From Alkalicoccobacillus plakortidis (GTDB lineage: Bacteria; Bacillota; Bacilli; Bacillales; Bacillaceae_D), in assembly GCF_023703085.1 (NCBI RefSeq), contig NZ_JAMQJY010000004.1:62001-126000 (forward strand): DNA of 64,000 nucleotides, given 5' to 3'. Positions within the stretch are counted from its first letter, which is position 1, and each line of letters opens with the position of its first letter. Positions 20,230 to 28,354 of this stretch are shown here, piece by piece. The translations under genes and the position numbers were made by a program. The notes under the pieces were generated by a model that ran no database searches, was not told where the DNA came from, and worked only from the letters and a program-made list of their open reading frames with translations.

Positions 20230-21334
20230 TTATAGATACTGACGCTCTCCAGTTTTTGCAGCTGTCTCTATTGTATCTAGAAGTTGATGAAGCTTCACTG
20301 CATCCGCAAAAGTAGGTAGACTTGAAGTTCCTTCAGAGATATCCTTAGCAAACTTACTATGTGCTTGAGCCACATTAAGAATCATTCCTGTATCATTTTT
20401 AAGAGAATCCGGTACCCAGTAGTAATGATCCGGAATGCTTAAATCCTGAAGTTCTTTATCAGTAGAATTTGCTCCTCGTAATTGATGGAATCCAAATTGA
20501 ATAGAAGCAGGGGCATTGAGTGTGATTGTTCCCTCGTCTCCAAAAATCTCTAATGTTAAACCATTTTGATGTTTAACACCTCCCTGGATGTGAACACTAG
20601 CAGTTGCGCCATTGGTTAACTTCCCTGAGATTATGATTTGATCATCGGTATCTTTTTTTATTGTTTTTTGAACATCTGTTAATTCGACCTCTGGGAATTG
20701 TTGTGCCGTAACTGCTGAAAGTTCTTTGAAGTCTCCAACCATATTAGTAAAAGCATCAAGATTATGTCCACCTACGATAGTCAACAGGTTGCCACCTATC
20801 TTTTTATCAAATAAGTAAGCAGAAGCCCCATCAGCCACTCCACCCATAGCATCAATCGAGATCTTTAAGTTGGCTGACAAAACGTTTCCAACATAGCCAT
20901 CAGCTAGTAAATCTTTTACATAATTAATAGTAGGAGACTGCCTCGACTGCAATCCAATGACATTGGGTACATTTCCCGATTCAACCCATTCCTGCATTTC
21001 TAAGGCTTCGTTAGTGTTTGAGCCCAGTGGCCATTCACAATAAATGGGCTTGGTTGCTTGGAACAATTGCTTTTACTGCATCATAATGTTCTTTAACATT
21101 AATGCTAACGACTACCATATCAACATTTGTTTCTTTTGCTAATTGTTCGGCATTTTCAAAAGCATACGGAGCTTTAAAAGCATCAGCACTTTTTACAGCA
21201 CTTTTCATATTACTCGTACTAACAGCTTTGAGTTCAAGGTCATCTAGTTGTTCGATTACAGGAATATGCGTTCCTTTGGCCCACCCGTTATTAATAGACC
21301 CACCTATAATGCCTACGCGTAATTTATTATTCAT
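20230..21334 (-). pseudogene. Gfo/Idh/MocA-family oxidoreductase (Gal80-like N-terminus), frameshifted
   Basis: NAD(P)-dependent sugar or polyol dehydrogenase type, about 367 residues rejoined. RBS AAGGAG. The N-terminal part has VGIIGGSINNGWAKGTHIP, a Gal80-like Rossmann start; the second frame begins with the family motif KPIYCEWPLGSN and continues through the substrate-binding domain (GGHNLDAFTNMVGDF). The first frame stops at 21035-21037 after DAVKAIVP. Removing one A from CCAAGC on the gene strand (plus strand 21058/21059 in GCTTGG) gives AVKAIVPATKPIYCEWPLG. Confidence 0.87.
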
Positions 21335-21478
21335 TTTAAAAAAACTCCTTCTTATTTTGTTGTGGGAAACGAATGTACATTCTTTTGTACTGTGTACATT
21401 TTTATTGCCCTCTTTAATTTATGAACAATTCATTCTATCCTTTAAGAACGAAAACGTATGAAAGTAGGCGAAACAATT

Positions 21479-22219
21479 ATGAACAGCACAATAGACTTGT
21501 TAAAGAATCACTCGTCATTTCGTTCTTTTGAAAAGAAACCAGTATCCAATGAACAAAGGGACACGATCTTCCAAGCTGCAAGCCATTCTTCTTCTTTTAG
21601 TCTTTTACAAACCGTTTCTATTATTCGAATTTCTGATCAGGAGCTTCGCAAAAAAGTAAACAATCTTTGTTTTAACCAACCATATATCGAAGAAGCAGGA
21701 GAATTTTGGATCTTTTGTGCAGACTTTAATCGCAATCATCAAATGGCTCCTAGTGTTGATTTGTCTTATATAGAATATCTATTAATCGGAACATTTGACG
21801 CTGGCATCATGGCTCAAAACGCACTAACTGCAGCTGAATCTTTAGGGTTAGGCGGAGTATACATTGGTGCTGTTAGAGGGAATATACAAGAGCTATCGGA
21901 CCTTCTAGAACTTCCCGAATACGTTATTCCATTGGTTGGTCTGTGTATCGGTCATCCTAAAGGGGAAAAGCCCGATTCTAAGCCTAAATTACCTCAAGAG
22001 ATAGTGATGTCTGAAAATACGTATAAGCCATTAAACAAAGATTCTCTTGATATTTACGATCAACACATGAAACACTACTATGAAAATAGGTCTTCTAGAG
22101 CACCGTTTACAGCACGAACAGTCAAAGGATGGTCCGATCATATACAAGATCATTTAGAGCGTAGCTCACTAACGTTTATGAAAGAGTATTTAAATAAACA
22201 AGGTTTTGCTAAGAAGTAA
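21479..22219 (+). CDS. NADPH-dependent flavin nitroreductase/oxidoreductase (NfsA-like)
   Basis: 246 residues from ATG 21479; an ATG at 21458 has no binding site. Nitroreductase fold of the NfsA/FRP type: FMN-binding start HSSFRSFEKKPVS, dimer and FMN regions near AENALTAAESLGLGGVYIGAVRG, and GLCIGHPKGEKPDSKPKLP. These enzymes reduce nitro compounds, quinones or FMN with NADPH and could feed reduced flavin to the neighbouring luciferase-like monooxygenases. Divergent from the Gfo/Idh gene, with GTACA-N6-TGTAC sequences between them. Confidence 0.88.
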   Translation: MNSTIDLLKNHSSFRSFEKKPVSNEQRDTIFQAASHSSSFSLLQTVSIIRISDQELRKKVNNLCFNQPYIEEAGEFWIFCADFNRNHQMAPSVDLSYIEYLLIGTFDAGIMAQNALTAAESLGLGGVYIGAVRGNIQELSDLLELPEYVIPLVGLCIGHPKGEKPDSKPKLPQEIVMSENTYKPLNKDSLDIYDQHMKHYYENRSSRAPFTARTVKGWSDHIQDHLERSSLTFMKEYLNKQGFAKK

Positions 22220-22273
22220 GAAGAATATCGATCTATATTTGATTTTGCTTCATTTATAGAAGACAATATAGAT

Positions 22274-22303
22274 GAACTTAGTACAATAAAATGTACTAAG
22301 TTC
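22274..22303. promoter_or_regulatory. Perfect palindrome between convergent genes
   Basis: Arms GAACTTAGTACA and TGTACTAAGTTC around ATAAAA. It lacks a T-run. The core TTAGTACA-N6-TGTACTAA resembles the site in front of the HxlR gene (24668-24691), so it may be an operator-like site or a terminator. Confidence 0.5.
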
Positions 22304-22304
22304 T

Positions 22305-23450
22305 TTAAAGTCTAACGCTTTTTGTGTACATACTTTCAGGGTATGGCAGCTCTAAATTTCCTCGGAGTGTAGGTTGATCATCATTATAGTCTGTTCGAAC
22401 AATTCCTCTATCCTGCAAGATAGGAACTACTAACTTAATAAAGTCCTCAAAACCTGATGGACCATTCTGTCTAATCAGCATGATATCCATAATGCCTTCT
22501 CGATACCAATGTTCAATTTGTTCTGCTACGTTCTCCGCAGAACCTATAAACTGAGGTCTTGGTAATCTGTGACCTATAGGCATGAATGATTCAATTTCTT
22601 TCAATTTTTCTAATGCCTCTTTCTCAGTTTCTCCTACAATTGGATTTTGCGCAGGCATCATTAGGAAATCATCAGGAGAGCGTCCTTGATCTTGAACTCT
22701 TCTTTTTAGTTCAGCCGTATATCCCTTAAGGTAATCAAAATGATCTCCAGGTGCCATAATCCCTTCAGCATGTTTAGCCGCTATATCCATAAAGTCTGAA
22801 GATGTTCCTGCTTGGAAAATCACAGGTCTTCCTTGTCTTGAACGACTAACATTTAATGGACCATCCACTGAAAAGTATTTTCCTTTGTAATAGAGAGGAT
22901 GCATCTTTCTTGGATCATAAAAGATGCCACTTTCTTTATCACGGATAAAAGCATCATCTTCATACGAATCCCAAAGTCCCTCTACAATTTCTAGAAACTC
23001 CTTTTTCATTGGATAAAGATCTGATTTGCTTAAATGAGAGCGACTATAATTGGCTAAACCTCCTGGATTAGATGTAATCGCGTTCCATCCAGCTCGTCCA
23101 TTACTAATTTTGTCTAACGAAGCAACTTGTCTAGCTACTGTAAAAGGATCAGCATACGAAGTCGCAATTGTTGCTATTAATCCAATAGATTTAGTCACCA
23201 TACTTAAAGCCGACAAAATAGAGATGCCTTCAAACATACTAAGATAATGAGGGATCATCCCCGGCCCGATGTGGCTAACATCCGCTAAAAAGATCGCATC
23301 AAATTTACCATTTTCTAATTGTTTGGCTTTTTCTACATAATGATTTATGCTTTCACTCGCATTTGATGGCATATCATGGTGTTTCCAACCCGTATGACTC
23401 CACCCAACTCCATCAATATTCCCAATGAGTTTTAGCTTTCTTTCTCGCAT
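22305..23450 (-). CDS. LLM-class flavin-dependent monooxygenase (NtaA/DszA family)
   Basis: 381 residues from ATG 23450 (AAGGAGAG eight bases upstream). Luciferase-like fold of the NtaA/SnaA/DszA/MoxC branch: AIFLADVSH, TSYADPFTVARQVASLDKIS, GRAGWNAITS, and GRPVIFQAGTSSDFMDIAAK. Uses reduced FMN and O2 to oxidise substrates such as sulfur or amine compounds. The second gene of a minus-strand operon with the LLM gene at 23494. The specific substrate cannot be told. Confidence 0.9.
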   Translation of the reverse strand: MRERKLKLIGNIDGVGWSHTGWKHHDMPSNASESINHYVEKAKQLENGKFDAIFLADVSHIGPGMIPHYLSMFEGISILSALSMVTKSIGLIATIATSYADPFTVARQVASLDKISNGRAGWNAITSNPGGLANYSRSHLSKSDLYPMKKEFLEIVEGLWDSYEDDAFIRDKESGIFYDPRKMHPLYYKGKYFSVDGPLNVSRSRQGRPVIFQAGTSSDFMDIAAKHAEGIMAPGDHFDYLKGYTAELKRRVQDQGRSPDDFLMMPAQNPIVGETEKEALEKLKEIESFMPIGHRLPRPQFIGSAENVAEQIEHWYREGIMDIMLIRQNGPSGFEDFIKLVVPILQDRGIVRTDYNDDQPTLRGNLELPYPESMYTKSVRL

Positions 23451-23493
23451 TATTGATTTCTCTCCTTCAAAACGATCATTAAGCATAATTCCC

Positions 23494-24519
23494 TTATATC
23501 AATCCAAATTGTTTAGCCAGTAATTTATGTCCATTCTTCCGACTTTCTTGATTAGGGTAAAAATCAGCAATGATTATTTCATCAACCATACTGGCCTTCG
23601 CCATTTGGTGTAATTTTTCAGCAACCGTTTCAGGACTCCCGATAACAAATCTCGCTTTGTTATGTTCTCTAGCACTTGCTTCTGCAAGAGTATACGTATG
23701 ATTTTTAGCTTCACTTGGAGTTGGGAAAGAAAGAATCTTTGTTCCAGTACTCATCTGTGCCCACATTAATTCTGCCGGACCTGCAACAAATTCTGCCTCT
23801 TCTTCGGTTTCAGCTGTAATCACCATAATAGCCATCATACTTTTCGGTTCATTTAAATAAGAAGAAGGCTTAAATTCATTTTTGTAGGCTCGTAACATAG
23901 GAACAGCCAATTGCGGTGCGAGTTGAGCAGCAAATACAAAACCAAGTCCCTTTTGAAGTGCAAAGTGTAAACCACCTTCGCTAGACCCAAGCATGTACAG
24001 GTCTGGTACCATGGATTTGTCACCAGGAGGGTTTATGTGACTAAAGGGATGTGTTTCTTTAAAGCTACGATAAAAAAATGAAAGAAGGTCATCCAGTTGC
24101 TCTGGAAAATCATTTGCTCCTAGTAGTTCTCTAGACCGCAACAATGCCAACATCGTTTGGGCATCGGTTCCAGAGGCTCTTCCAATTCCAAGATCAACGC
24201 GGCCAGGATATAACCCTTCAAGCAAAGTGAAATTCTCCATGACTTTTAACGGACTATGGTTTGGCAACATCACACCACCGGACCCTACGCGAATTTTATT
24301 GGTATGTGCAGCAGCGTGCATACTTAACATATCTGGTGACGTACTCATCAAGTTTGTTGTATTGTGATGTTCCGTAAACCAATACCTTGAGTAACCCAAC
24401 TCTTCCGCAAGTTGCACCATTTCTGTCACATTTTTAAGACTTTTACTAGCAGGGCTATCTTTATATATGTGAACAAAATCCAGAATCGAAAGTTTTAGTT
24501 TGGAATTTTCGCTATCCAT
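23494..24519 (-). CDS. LLM-class flavin-dependent oxidoreductase (YwcH/YhbW-like)
   Basis: 341-residue luciferase-like protein: LSILDFVHIYKDSPASKSL at the N terminus, YSRYWFTEHHNTTNLMSTSP, RVGSGGVMLPNHSPLKV, LGIGRASGTDAQT and MLGSSEGGLHFALQKGLG are hallmarks of the group-1 luciferase-like oxidoreductases. FMN-dependent monooxygenase of unknown substrate. Transcribed divergently from the HxlR gene, which probably controls it, and upstream of a second LLM gene. The promoter region has the palindrome AGTTAGC-TT-GCTAACT near 24552-24568. Confidence 0.88.
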   Translation of the reverse strand: MDSENSKLKLSILDFVHIYKDSPASKSLKNVTEMVQLAEELGYSRYWFTEHHNTTNLMSTSPDMLSMHAAAHTNKIRVGSGGVMLPNHSPLKVMENFTLLEGLYPGRVDLGIGRASGTDAQTMLALLRSRELLGANDFPEQLDDLLSFFYRSFKETHPFSHINPPGDKSMVPDLYMLGSSEGGLHFALQKGLGFVFAAQLAPQLAVPMLRAYKNEFKPSSYLNEPKSMMAIMVITAETEEEAEFVAGPAELMWAQMSTGTKILSFPTPSEAKNHTYTLAEASAREHNKARFVIGSPETVAEKLHQMAKASMVDEIIIADFYPNQESRKNGHKLLAKQFGLI

Positions 24520-24667
24520 TCATCTCTAGCTCCTATCTGTGGTATAATTTTAGTTAGCTTGCTAACTAAAAGTCCAGAAAAATGTAGTTGCTAATTTATT
24601 TATTTTTGGTGTGTTTCACCATCATAAGGGCATTATGTTTATCTGCAAAGAGGGCAAACTAAATGGA

Positions 24668-24691
24668 CTTAGTACATTTTTATGTACTTAG
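24668..24691. promoter_or_regulatory. Candidate HxlR-type operator
   Basis: CTTAGTACA, six-base spacer TTTTTA, TGTACTTAG: near-perfect inverted repeat just upstream of the HxlR start. Related GTACA-N6-TGTAC sequences lie at 22274-22303 and near 21373-21391. Confidence 0.5.
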
Positions 24692-24706
24692 GAAAGGAGC
24701 TTAAAG

Positions 24707-25066
24707 ATGAAGGTTTGTAATGACGGTTTTGACCGTGATTTTATTGAAGGTAAAACTGATATGTACGCCATTGCATTCACACAAAATGTGTTATCAGGCA
24801 GATGGAAATACTTTATCTTATGGTACTTAAAAGGAGACACACGAAGATATTCAGATATTAAAGCATTTTTAGGAAACTTGTCACAAGGATCTCTCACAAA
24901 ACAGCTTAAAGAACTAGAGAATGATGGTGTTATTAAGCGCGAAGTATATCCAGTGGTTCCTCCAAAAGTAGAATACTCTTTAACTGAAAAGGGGATTAAA
25001 TTGATGCCAGTCCTTGATGCGATGGAGATTTTCGGTAAAGAATATGGTGAAAGCAATCAGGACTAA
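24707..25066 (+). CDS. HxlR-family transcriptional regulator
   Basis: 119 residues, one winged helix-turn-helix domain filling the protein: VLSGRWKYFILWYLKGDTRRYSDIKAF, SQGSLTKQLKELENDGVI and VPPKVEYSLTEKG, the HxlR signature. An N-terminal Cys (residue 4) could be the redox or electrophile sensor known in YodB/HypR relatives, though the position differs enough that this is inference. Strong RBS AAAGGAG. Divergent from the LLM monooxygenase operon and followed by a MarR gene. Confidence 0.9.
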   Translation: MKVCNDGFDRDFIEGKTDMYAIAFTQNVLSGRWKYFILWYLKGDTRRYSDIKAFLGNLSQGSLTKQLKELENDGVIKREVYPVVPPKVEYSLTEKGIKLMPVLDAMEIFGKEYGESNQD

Positions 25067-25143
25067 TTGTATTAGAAATGGACGTAAAAACAACTCCGCG
25101 ATATAGTTAGTCCACTAATTAAATTGTTAAGTGGGGTCTTGAT

Positions 25144-25563
25144 ATGGTAAATGATGATATCAGAGTTCTTTTAGATAAAATCTCTTCACAAAACCGAAGA
25201 AACTATAATCAATTATTAACTAATTTAAACTTACATGTAGGCCAAGACAATCTATTATGTAAACTCTGGAATAAAGATGGTATGACTCAAGTTGAACTGT
25301 GTAATCAGTTAAATTGTGAAGCCCCAACTGTAACCAACATGGTGAAATCATTAGAAAAAAAAGGATTAATTATTCGACACAAAGATGTTCATGACAAACG
25401 AATAACAAGAATCTATCTCACAGATTCTGGGAAAGAGATTGAAAAACCAGTTAGTGAGATATGGAAAAAACAGCAAGAGCGTTTATTAACAGAAATTACT
25501 CAAGATGAGAAATTGCTTTTTAGAAGACTGTTGAAACAAATGGAAAAGAACCTTTTCAACTAG
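25144..25563 (+). CDS. MarR-family transcriptional regulator
   Basis: 139 residues. Winged helix: MTQVELCNQLNCEAPTVTNMVKSLEKKG and the wing HKDVHDKRITRIYLTDSGKE, matching MarR proteins. N- and C-terminal helices form the dimer. RBS GTGGGG. It follows the HxlR gene by 77 bases and may share its transcript; target and ligand unknown. A terminator is found 110 bases downstream. Confidence 0.9.
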   Translation: MVNDDIRVLLDKISSQNRRNYNQLLTNLNLHVGQDNLLCKLWNKDGMTQVELCNQLNCEAPTVTNMVKSLEKKGLIIRHKDVHDKRITRIYLTDSGKEIEKPVSEIWKKQQERLLTEITQDEKLLFRRLLKQMEKNLFN

Positions 25564-25671
25564 TTAGTCGCAAGGATATAAAATCCTACAATGATAGGCA
25601 ATGCTACTATTATCGATTGATTAGATATTATTTTAAATAGAAAAGAAATTATTGTGGCTCGAGTATTCACT

Positions 25672-25708
25672 TGAAGAACCAAAGCATTAAAACTTTGGTT
25701 CTTTTTTT
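25672..25708 (+). terminator. Rho-independent terminator after marR
   Basis: Arms AAGAACCAAAG and CTTTGGTTCTT with T7. Confidence 0.85.
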
Positions 25709-25752
25709 ATTGATCAGTACAGATATGACTGTTAACAACTGAAATTACAAGA

Positions 25753-26050
25753 TTAAATCTCTAACTTACGATTACTAATCATCTTTATCATTTCAGGATC
25801 TCGGTGAGAGAAAAATAAAGTTTCTTTTTGATCTAATGAAGCGATATTAGTTAGATCATTTTCATCTAATTCAAAATCAAAGATATTAAAATTCTCAGTA
25901 ATCCTTTCTTGATTAATCGATTTTGGAATAACAATAACATCTCTCTGGGTCAGCCAACGTAAAACGACTTGAGCCACGGACTTATTATGTTTTTCAGCTA
26001 TTGCAACCAAAATTTTGTTATAAAATAGATTGTTCTTTCCTTCCGCAAAA
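25753..26050 (-). pseudogene. 3' fragment of an aldo/keto reductase
   Basis: The last ~98 residues of an aldo/keto reductase are readable: PFAEGKNNLF, then VAIAEKHNKSVAQVVLRWL, VIVIPKSINQERI and a C-terminal SHRDPEMIKMI. A stop codon (TAA) lies directly before PAPFAEG near 26050 and none of the N-terminal catalytic half (Asp/Tyr/Lys) is present. Beyond the break the sequence is unrelated, encoding a short open stretch on the other strand. Truncated, presumably by an insertion or deletion. Confidence 0.75.
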
Positions 26051-26207
26051 GGTGCTGGTTACAGCCTGTTAGAGTGTATCAAGAAAACCTATGATCAGCT
26101 GCGTATCGAAATAACCAGGTAGGTAACCAAAGTGGAGGAGTTAGAATATATTTCTTTATTATAAATCCGATGAGTGTGGATGAATTTTAAAACCTCAAGA
26201 AAAAACA

Positions 26208-26236
26208 TTGACTATAATCGAACGATCGTTTATTAT
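26208..26236 (+). promoter_or_regulatory. Promoter with internal operator for tetR
   Basis: TTGACT (26208-26213), 17-base spacer, TATTAT (26231-26236). The spacer holds the palindrome AACGATCGTT directly before the -10 box. Transcription would start at or next to the ATG at 26244. Confidence 0.65.
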
Positions 26237-26243
26237 AGATTGT

Positions 26244-26825
26244 ATGAGACATAAAGATGAAAATAAAAACAAAAGTATATATAAAGCAGCCATACAGTTA
26301 GTTAATGAACAAGGGTTATCTGCAACCTCTATGTCAAAGATTGCAAAACGGGCAGGTATATCTGCTTCTACAATTTACGTTTACTTTGAAAATAAGGAGG
26401 ATATGCTCAACAAATTGTATTTAATGATTAAGAAAGATATGAGCGTCGAAGTGTTTCAACATTACGATGATTCTATCTCCGTACGTTCTTCTTTTGAATA
26501 TACATTGAGAAAATATCTAGACTTTATTCTGAATAATAAAGATGAATTCTTATTTATTGAACAATTTTCAAACTCTCCTCTTCTTCACAACTTATCTAAA
26601 GAAGAAGGAACACTAATGTTTGAACCAATTATTAGGCTACTTGAAGAAGGGAAAAGCCAAAAAATATTCAAGCAAGTGGATACTAATCTGCTATATATGG
26701 CAATGGTTAACCTTTGTATGCAGTATGTTAAAGAGCATTATGGTGGGCGAATAACGTTTAAGCAAGAAGATATCAACATAATCGTTGAAATGACTTGGGA
26801 TGCTATTAAAAAAGATGAAATCTGA
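26244..26825 (+). CDS. TetR-family transcriptional regulator
   Basis: 193 residues from ATG 26244. TetR helix-turn-helix: IYKAAIQLVNEQGLSATSM, KIAKRAGISASTIYVYFENKEDML. C-terminal part is like AcrR/YfiR-type ligand domains. No Shine-Dalgarno sequence is seen, and the -10 box ends eight bases upstream, so the mRNA is probably leaderless; an upstream in-frame TTG (26208) overlaps the -35 box and is unlikely. The operator-like sequence in its promoter is repeated before the SDR gene downstream, implying control of both. Confidence 0.87.
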   Translation: MRHKDENKNKSIYKAAIQLVNEQGLSATSMSKIAKRAGISASTIYVYFENKEDMLNKLYLMIKKDMSVEVFQHYDDSISVRSSFEYTLRKYLDFILNNKDEFLFIEQFSNSPLLHNLSKEEGTLMFEPIIRLLEEGKSQKIFKQVDTNLLYMAMVNLCMQYVKEHYGGRITFKQEDINIIVEMTWDAIKKDEI

Positions 26826-26870
26826 TGTAGGAGATCATTTTCTCTTACATCTTCATTTTATATAATAATT

Positions 26871-26930
26871 AATCGAATGAACGTTTATTATACAAATGTT
26901 CATAATTAAACGAACATTCGATAATTAAAG
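26871..26930. promoter_or_regulatory. Operator pair upstream of the SDR gene
   Basis: AATCGAATGAACGTTTATT (26871-26889) repeats, with two differences, the tetR promoter sequence at 26217-26235. A second, inverted copy (AAACGAACATTCGATAATT) lies at about 26908-26926. Likely binding sites of the upstream TetR protein. Confidence 0.55.
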
Positions 26931-26938
26931 GGGGTGAT

Positions 26939-26962
26939 ATGGAGTACGAAGATCTCTTTTAG
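26939..26962 (+). other. Possible 7-codon leader peptide
   Basis: A strong ribosome binding site (AAAGGGGGTGAT) is followed directly by ATG and the short frame MEYEDLF-stop, 90 bases before the SDR start. Could be chance. Confidence 0.25.
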
Positions 26963-27051
26963 AGAAGATCAGGAAGTTCTTTTAAAACAATTATTCTGAT
27001 GGGATGTACCTTGTTAAGGAAAAAATATAATTAAGAGAGGACGTTTATAAT

Positions 27052-27792
27052 ATGTCAAATATTCAAGGAAAAGTTGTTATCATTACTGGTGCATCAAGTG
27101 GAATTGGGGAAGCTACTGCAAAGGAGCTTGCTTCGAAAGGTGCTAAAATAGTTCTTGCTGCACGGAGAGAAGAGCGACTAAAGGAGATACAGCAAGAAAT
27201 TAAGCGTAATGGGGGACAGGTAATTTATCAAGTTACAGATGTGACTTCATACGAGCAAATGGAAACGCTAGCTTCGTACGCTCTTACAGAGTTTGGCAAA
27301 ATTGATGTTATGATCAATAATGCAGGTGTAATGCCACTATCAGCTATTTCAGATTTGAAAATAACAGAATGGGAAACAATGATTGATGTAAATATTAAGG
27401 GCGTAACATATGGAATGGCTGCTGTTCTTCCTTCTATGAAAGAAAATAAAGTTGGTCACATCATCAATGTTTCTGCTGTTGCTGGCCATATGGTATTTCC
27501 AACTAGTTCTGTTTACAGTGGAACAAAATATGCTGTACGTGCTATAACAGAAGGTCTTAGACAAGAAGAATGTAAAAACAATATACGTACAACAATTATC
27601 TCTCCAGGTCCAACTTCAACCGAACTTACAAATTCAATTTCTGACCTAGGACTAAGAAACTTCATTATAGAGAGCGCTAAAGAGGCAATTGATCCTTCCA
27701 GTGTAGCAAGAGCCATTGCATTTGCGATTGGAGAACCTGATAACGTAGCTATTAATGAAATGATTATTCGACCAACTATTCAAGAAATGTAA
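27052..27792 (+). CDS. Short-chain dehydrogenase/reductase
   Basis: 246 residues, intact classical SDR. Cofactor motif TGASSGIGEATAKEL, NNAGVMPLS, catalytic Ser in INVSAVAGH and YSGTKYAVR with Tyr-x3-Lys. The Arg pair after the first strand (AARREERL) favours NADP(H). Similar to B. subtilis/YdfG-like NADP-dependent oxidoreductases with broad specificity. RBS GAGAGGA. Controlled, by inference, by the TetR protein encoded upstream, which has matching operators. Confidence 0.92.
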   Translation: MSNIQGKVVIITGASSGIGEATAKELASKGAKIVLAARREERLKEIQQEIKRNGGQVIYQVTDVTSYEQMETLASYALTEFGKIDVMINNAGVMPLSAISDLKITEWETMIDVNIKGVTYGMAAVLPSMKENKVGHIINVSAVAGHMVFPTSSVYSGTKYAVRAITEGLRQEECKNNIRTTIISPGPTSTELTNSISDLGLRNFIIESAKEAIDPSSVARAIAFAIGEPDNVAINEMIIRPTIQEM

Positions 27793-27843
27793 AGATAGTA
27801 ACTACATTTGTTTTGAAGAGTTGTTCTTATTTTGCCCCTAAAA

Positions 27844-27890
27844 AATAGACAGGTAACTCGGAATTTCCGTGTTGCCTGTCTATTTCATTT
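27844..27890 (+). terminator. Terminator after the SDR gene
   Basis: Arms AAATAGACAGG (27844-27854) and CCTGTCTATTT (27876-27886) around a 21-base loop; T-run weak. Confidence 0.65.
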
Positions 27891-28040
27891 AGCCACAGTT
27901 CTGAGTTTTGTTTTACAGGGGGAAGTTACTATTCATCTAACTCTTAGCCTAATAAATTAATGAGAGCGATTACATTAAATCTGTACATTTTATACCATAT
28001 TTTGATATAATTTATATAGAGATTAATTATCAAACTAGAA

Positions 28041-28115
28041 AAGGGCAAATCAGTCGAAAGATTGAGACGCAAAGTTACAGGTCTAAGGTTTATACTATGA
28101 TGGCTGTGCTACCTA
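28041..28115 (+). promoter_or_regulatory. Cyclic di-GMP-I (GEMM-I) riboswitch aptamer
   Basis: The order of conserved blocks fits the class: GGGCAAA (28043-28049), a short stem capped by the tetraloop GAAA (28056-28059), then GACGCAAAG (28066-28074), GGTCTAA (28080-28086) and the second stem with ATGATGGCTGTGCTACC (28097-28113) closing P1. It stands about 30 bases before a short gene with SinI similarity and no other aptamer class I know shares these blocks. Confidence 0.85.
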
Positions 28116-28138
28116 AAATAGTACATATTTTAGGGGGG
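28112..28138 (+). promoter_or_regulatory. Shine-Dalgarno-masking hairpin (riboswitch expression platform)
   Basis: CCTAAAATA (28112-28120), loop GTACA, TATTTTAGG (28126-28134): a perfect 9-bp stem. Its 3' arm includes the first two Gs of the Shine-Dalgarno run AGGGGGG (28132-28138). Its 5' arm uses the CC that ends the aptamer P1 strand, so aptamer and hairpin compete. Confidence 0.6.
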
Positions 28139-28144
28139 ATATGT

Positions 28145-28315
28145 TTGGTTCCTTTTAATAGTGAAAGTGAATTAGACAAAGAATGGAGTAACTTAATAAA
28201 GGAAGCTTTGGAAATGGGGATTTCTGCCGAAGAAATTAGACAGTTCCTAAAAGATCCTAAAATGGTTGACAATCTTTCAAATGCGCATGTTTTAGAAAGA
28301 TTGTATTACAAATAG
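28145..28315 (+). CDS. SinI-like anti-repressor peptide
   Basis: 56 residues from a TTG start placed six bases after AGGGGGG; upstream in-frame starts lie inside the riboswitch. The core ELDKEWSNLIKEALEMGI plus SAEEIRQFL matches the SinI domain (LDxEWxxLIxxAxxxGIS-EEIRxFL), which binds SinR through a helical hairpin and stops it repressing biofilm matrix genes. No SinR gene lies nearby. The c-di-GMP-I riboswitch in front implies control of translation by c-di-GMP. Function as a SinR antagonist is inference from the domain; it could target another SinR/SlrR paralogue. Confidence 0.75.
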   Translation: MVPFNSESELDKEWSNLIKEALEMGISAEEIRQFLKDPKMVDNLSNAHVLERLYYK

Positions 28316-28354
28316 GGATAACATAGGTGAAGTTAATAGACCTTAAAGGTCAAG

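Noticed and set aside
21458-22219. Nitroreductase start at ATG 21458
   Set aside because: No ribosome binding site before it; the family N terminus aligns with ATG 21479.
22274-22303. Standard rho-independent terminator
   Set aside because: Perfect stem but no T-run on either strand; kept as a palindrome of uncertain role.
28097-28315. Longer 72-residue SinI-like protein starting at ATG 28097
   Set aside because: That ATG is part of the riboswitch aptamer and has no ribosome binding site; TTG 28145 has AGGGGGG six bases upstream.
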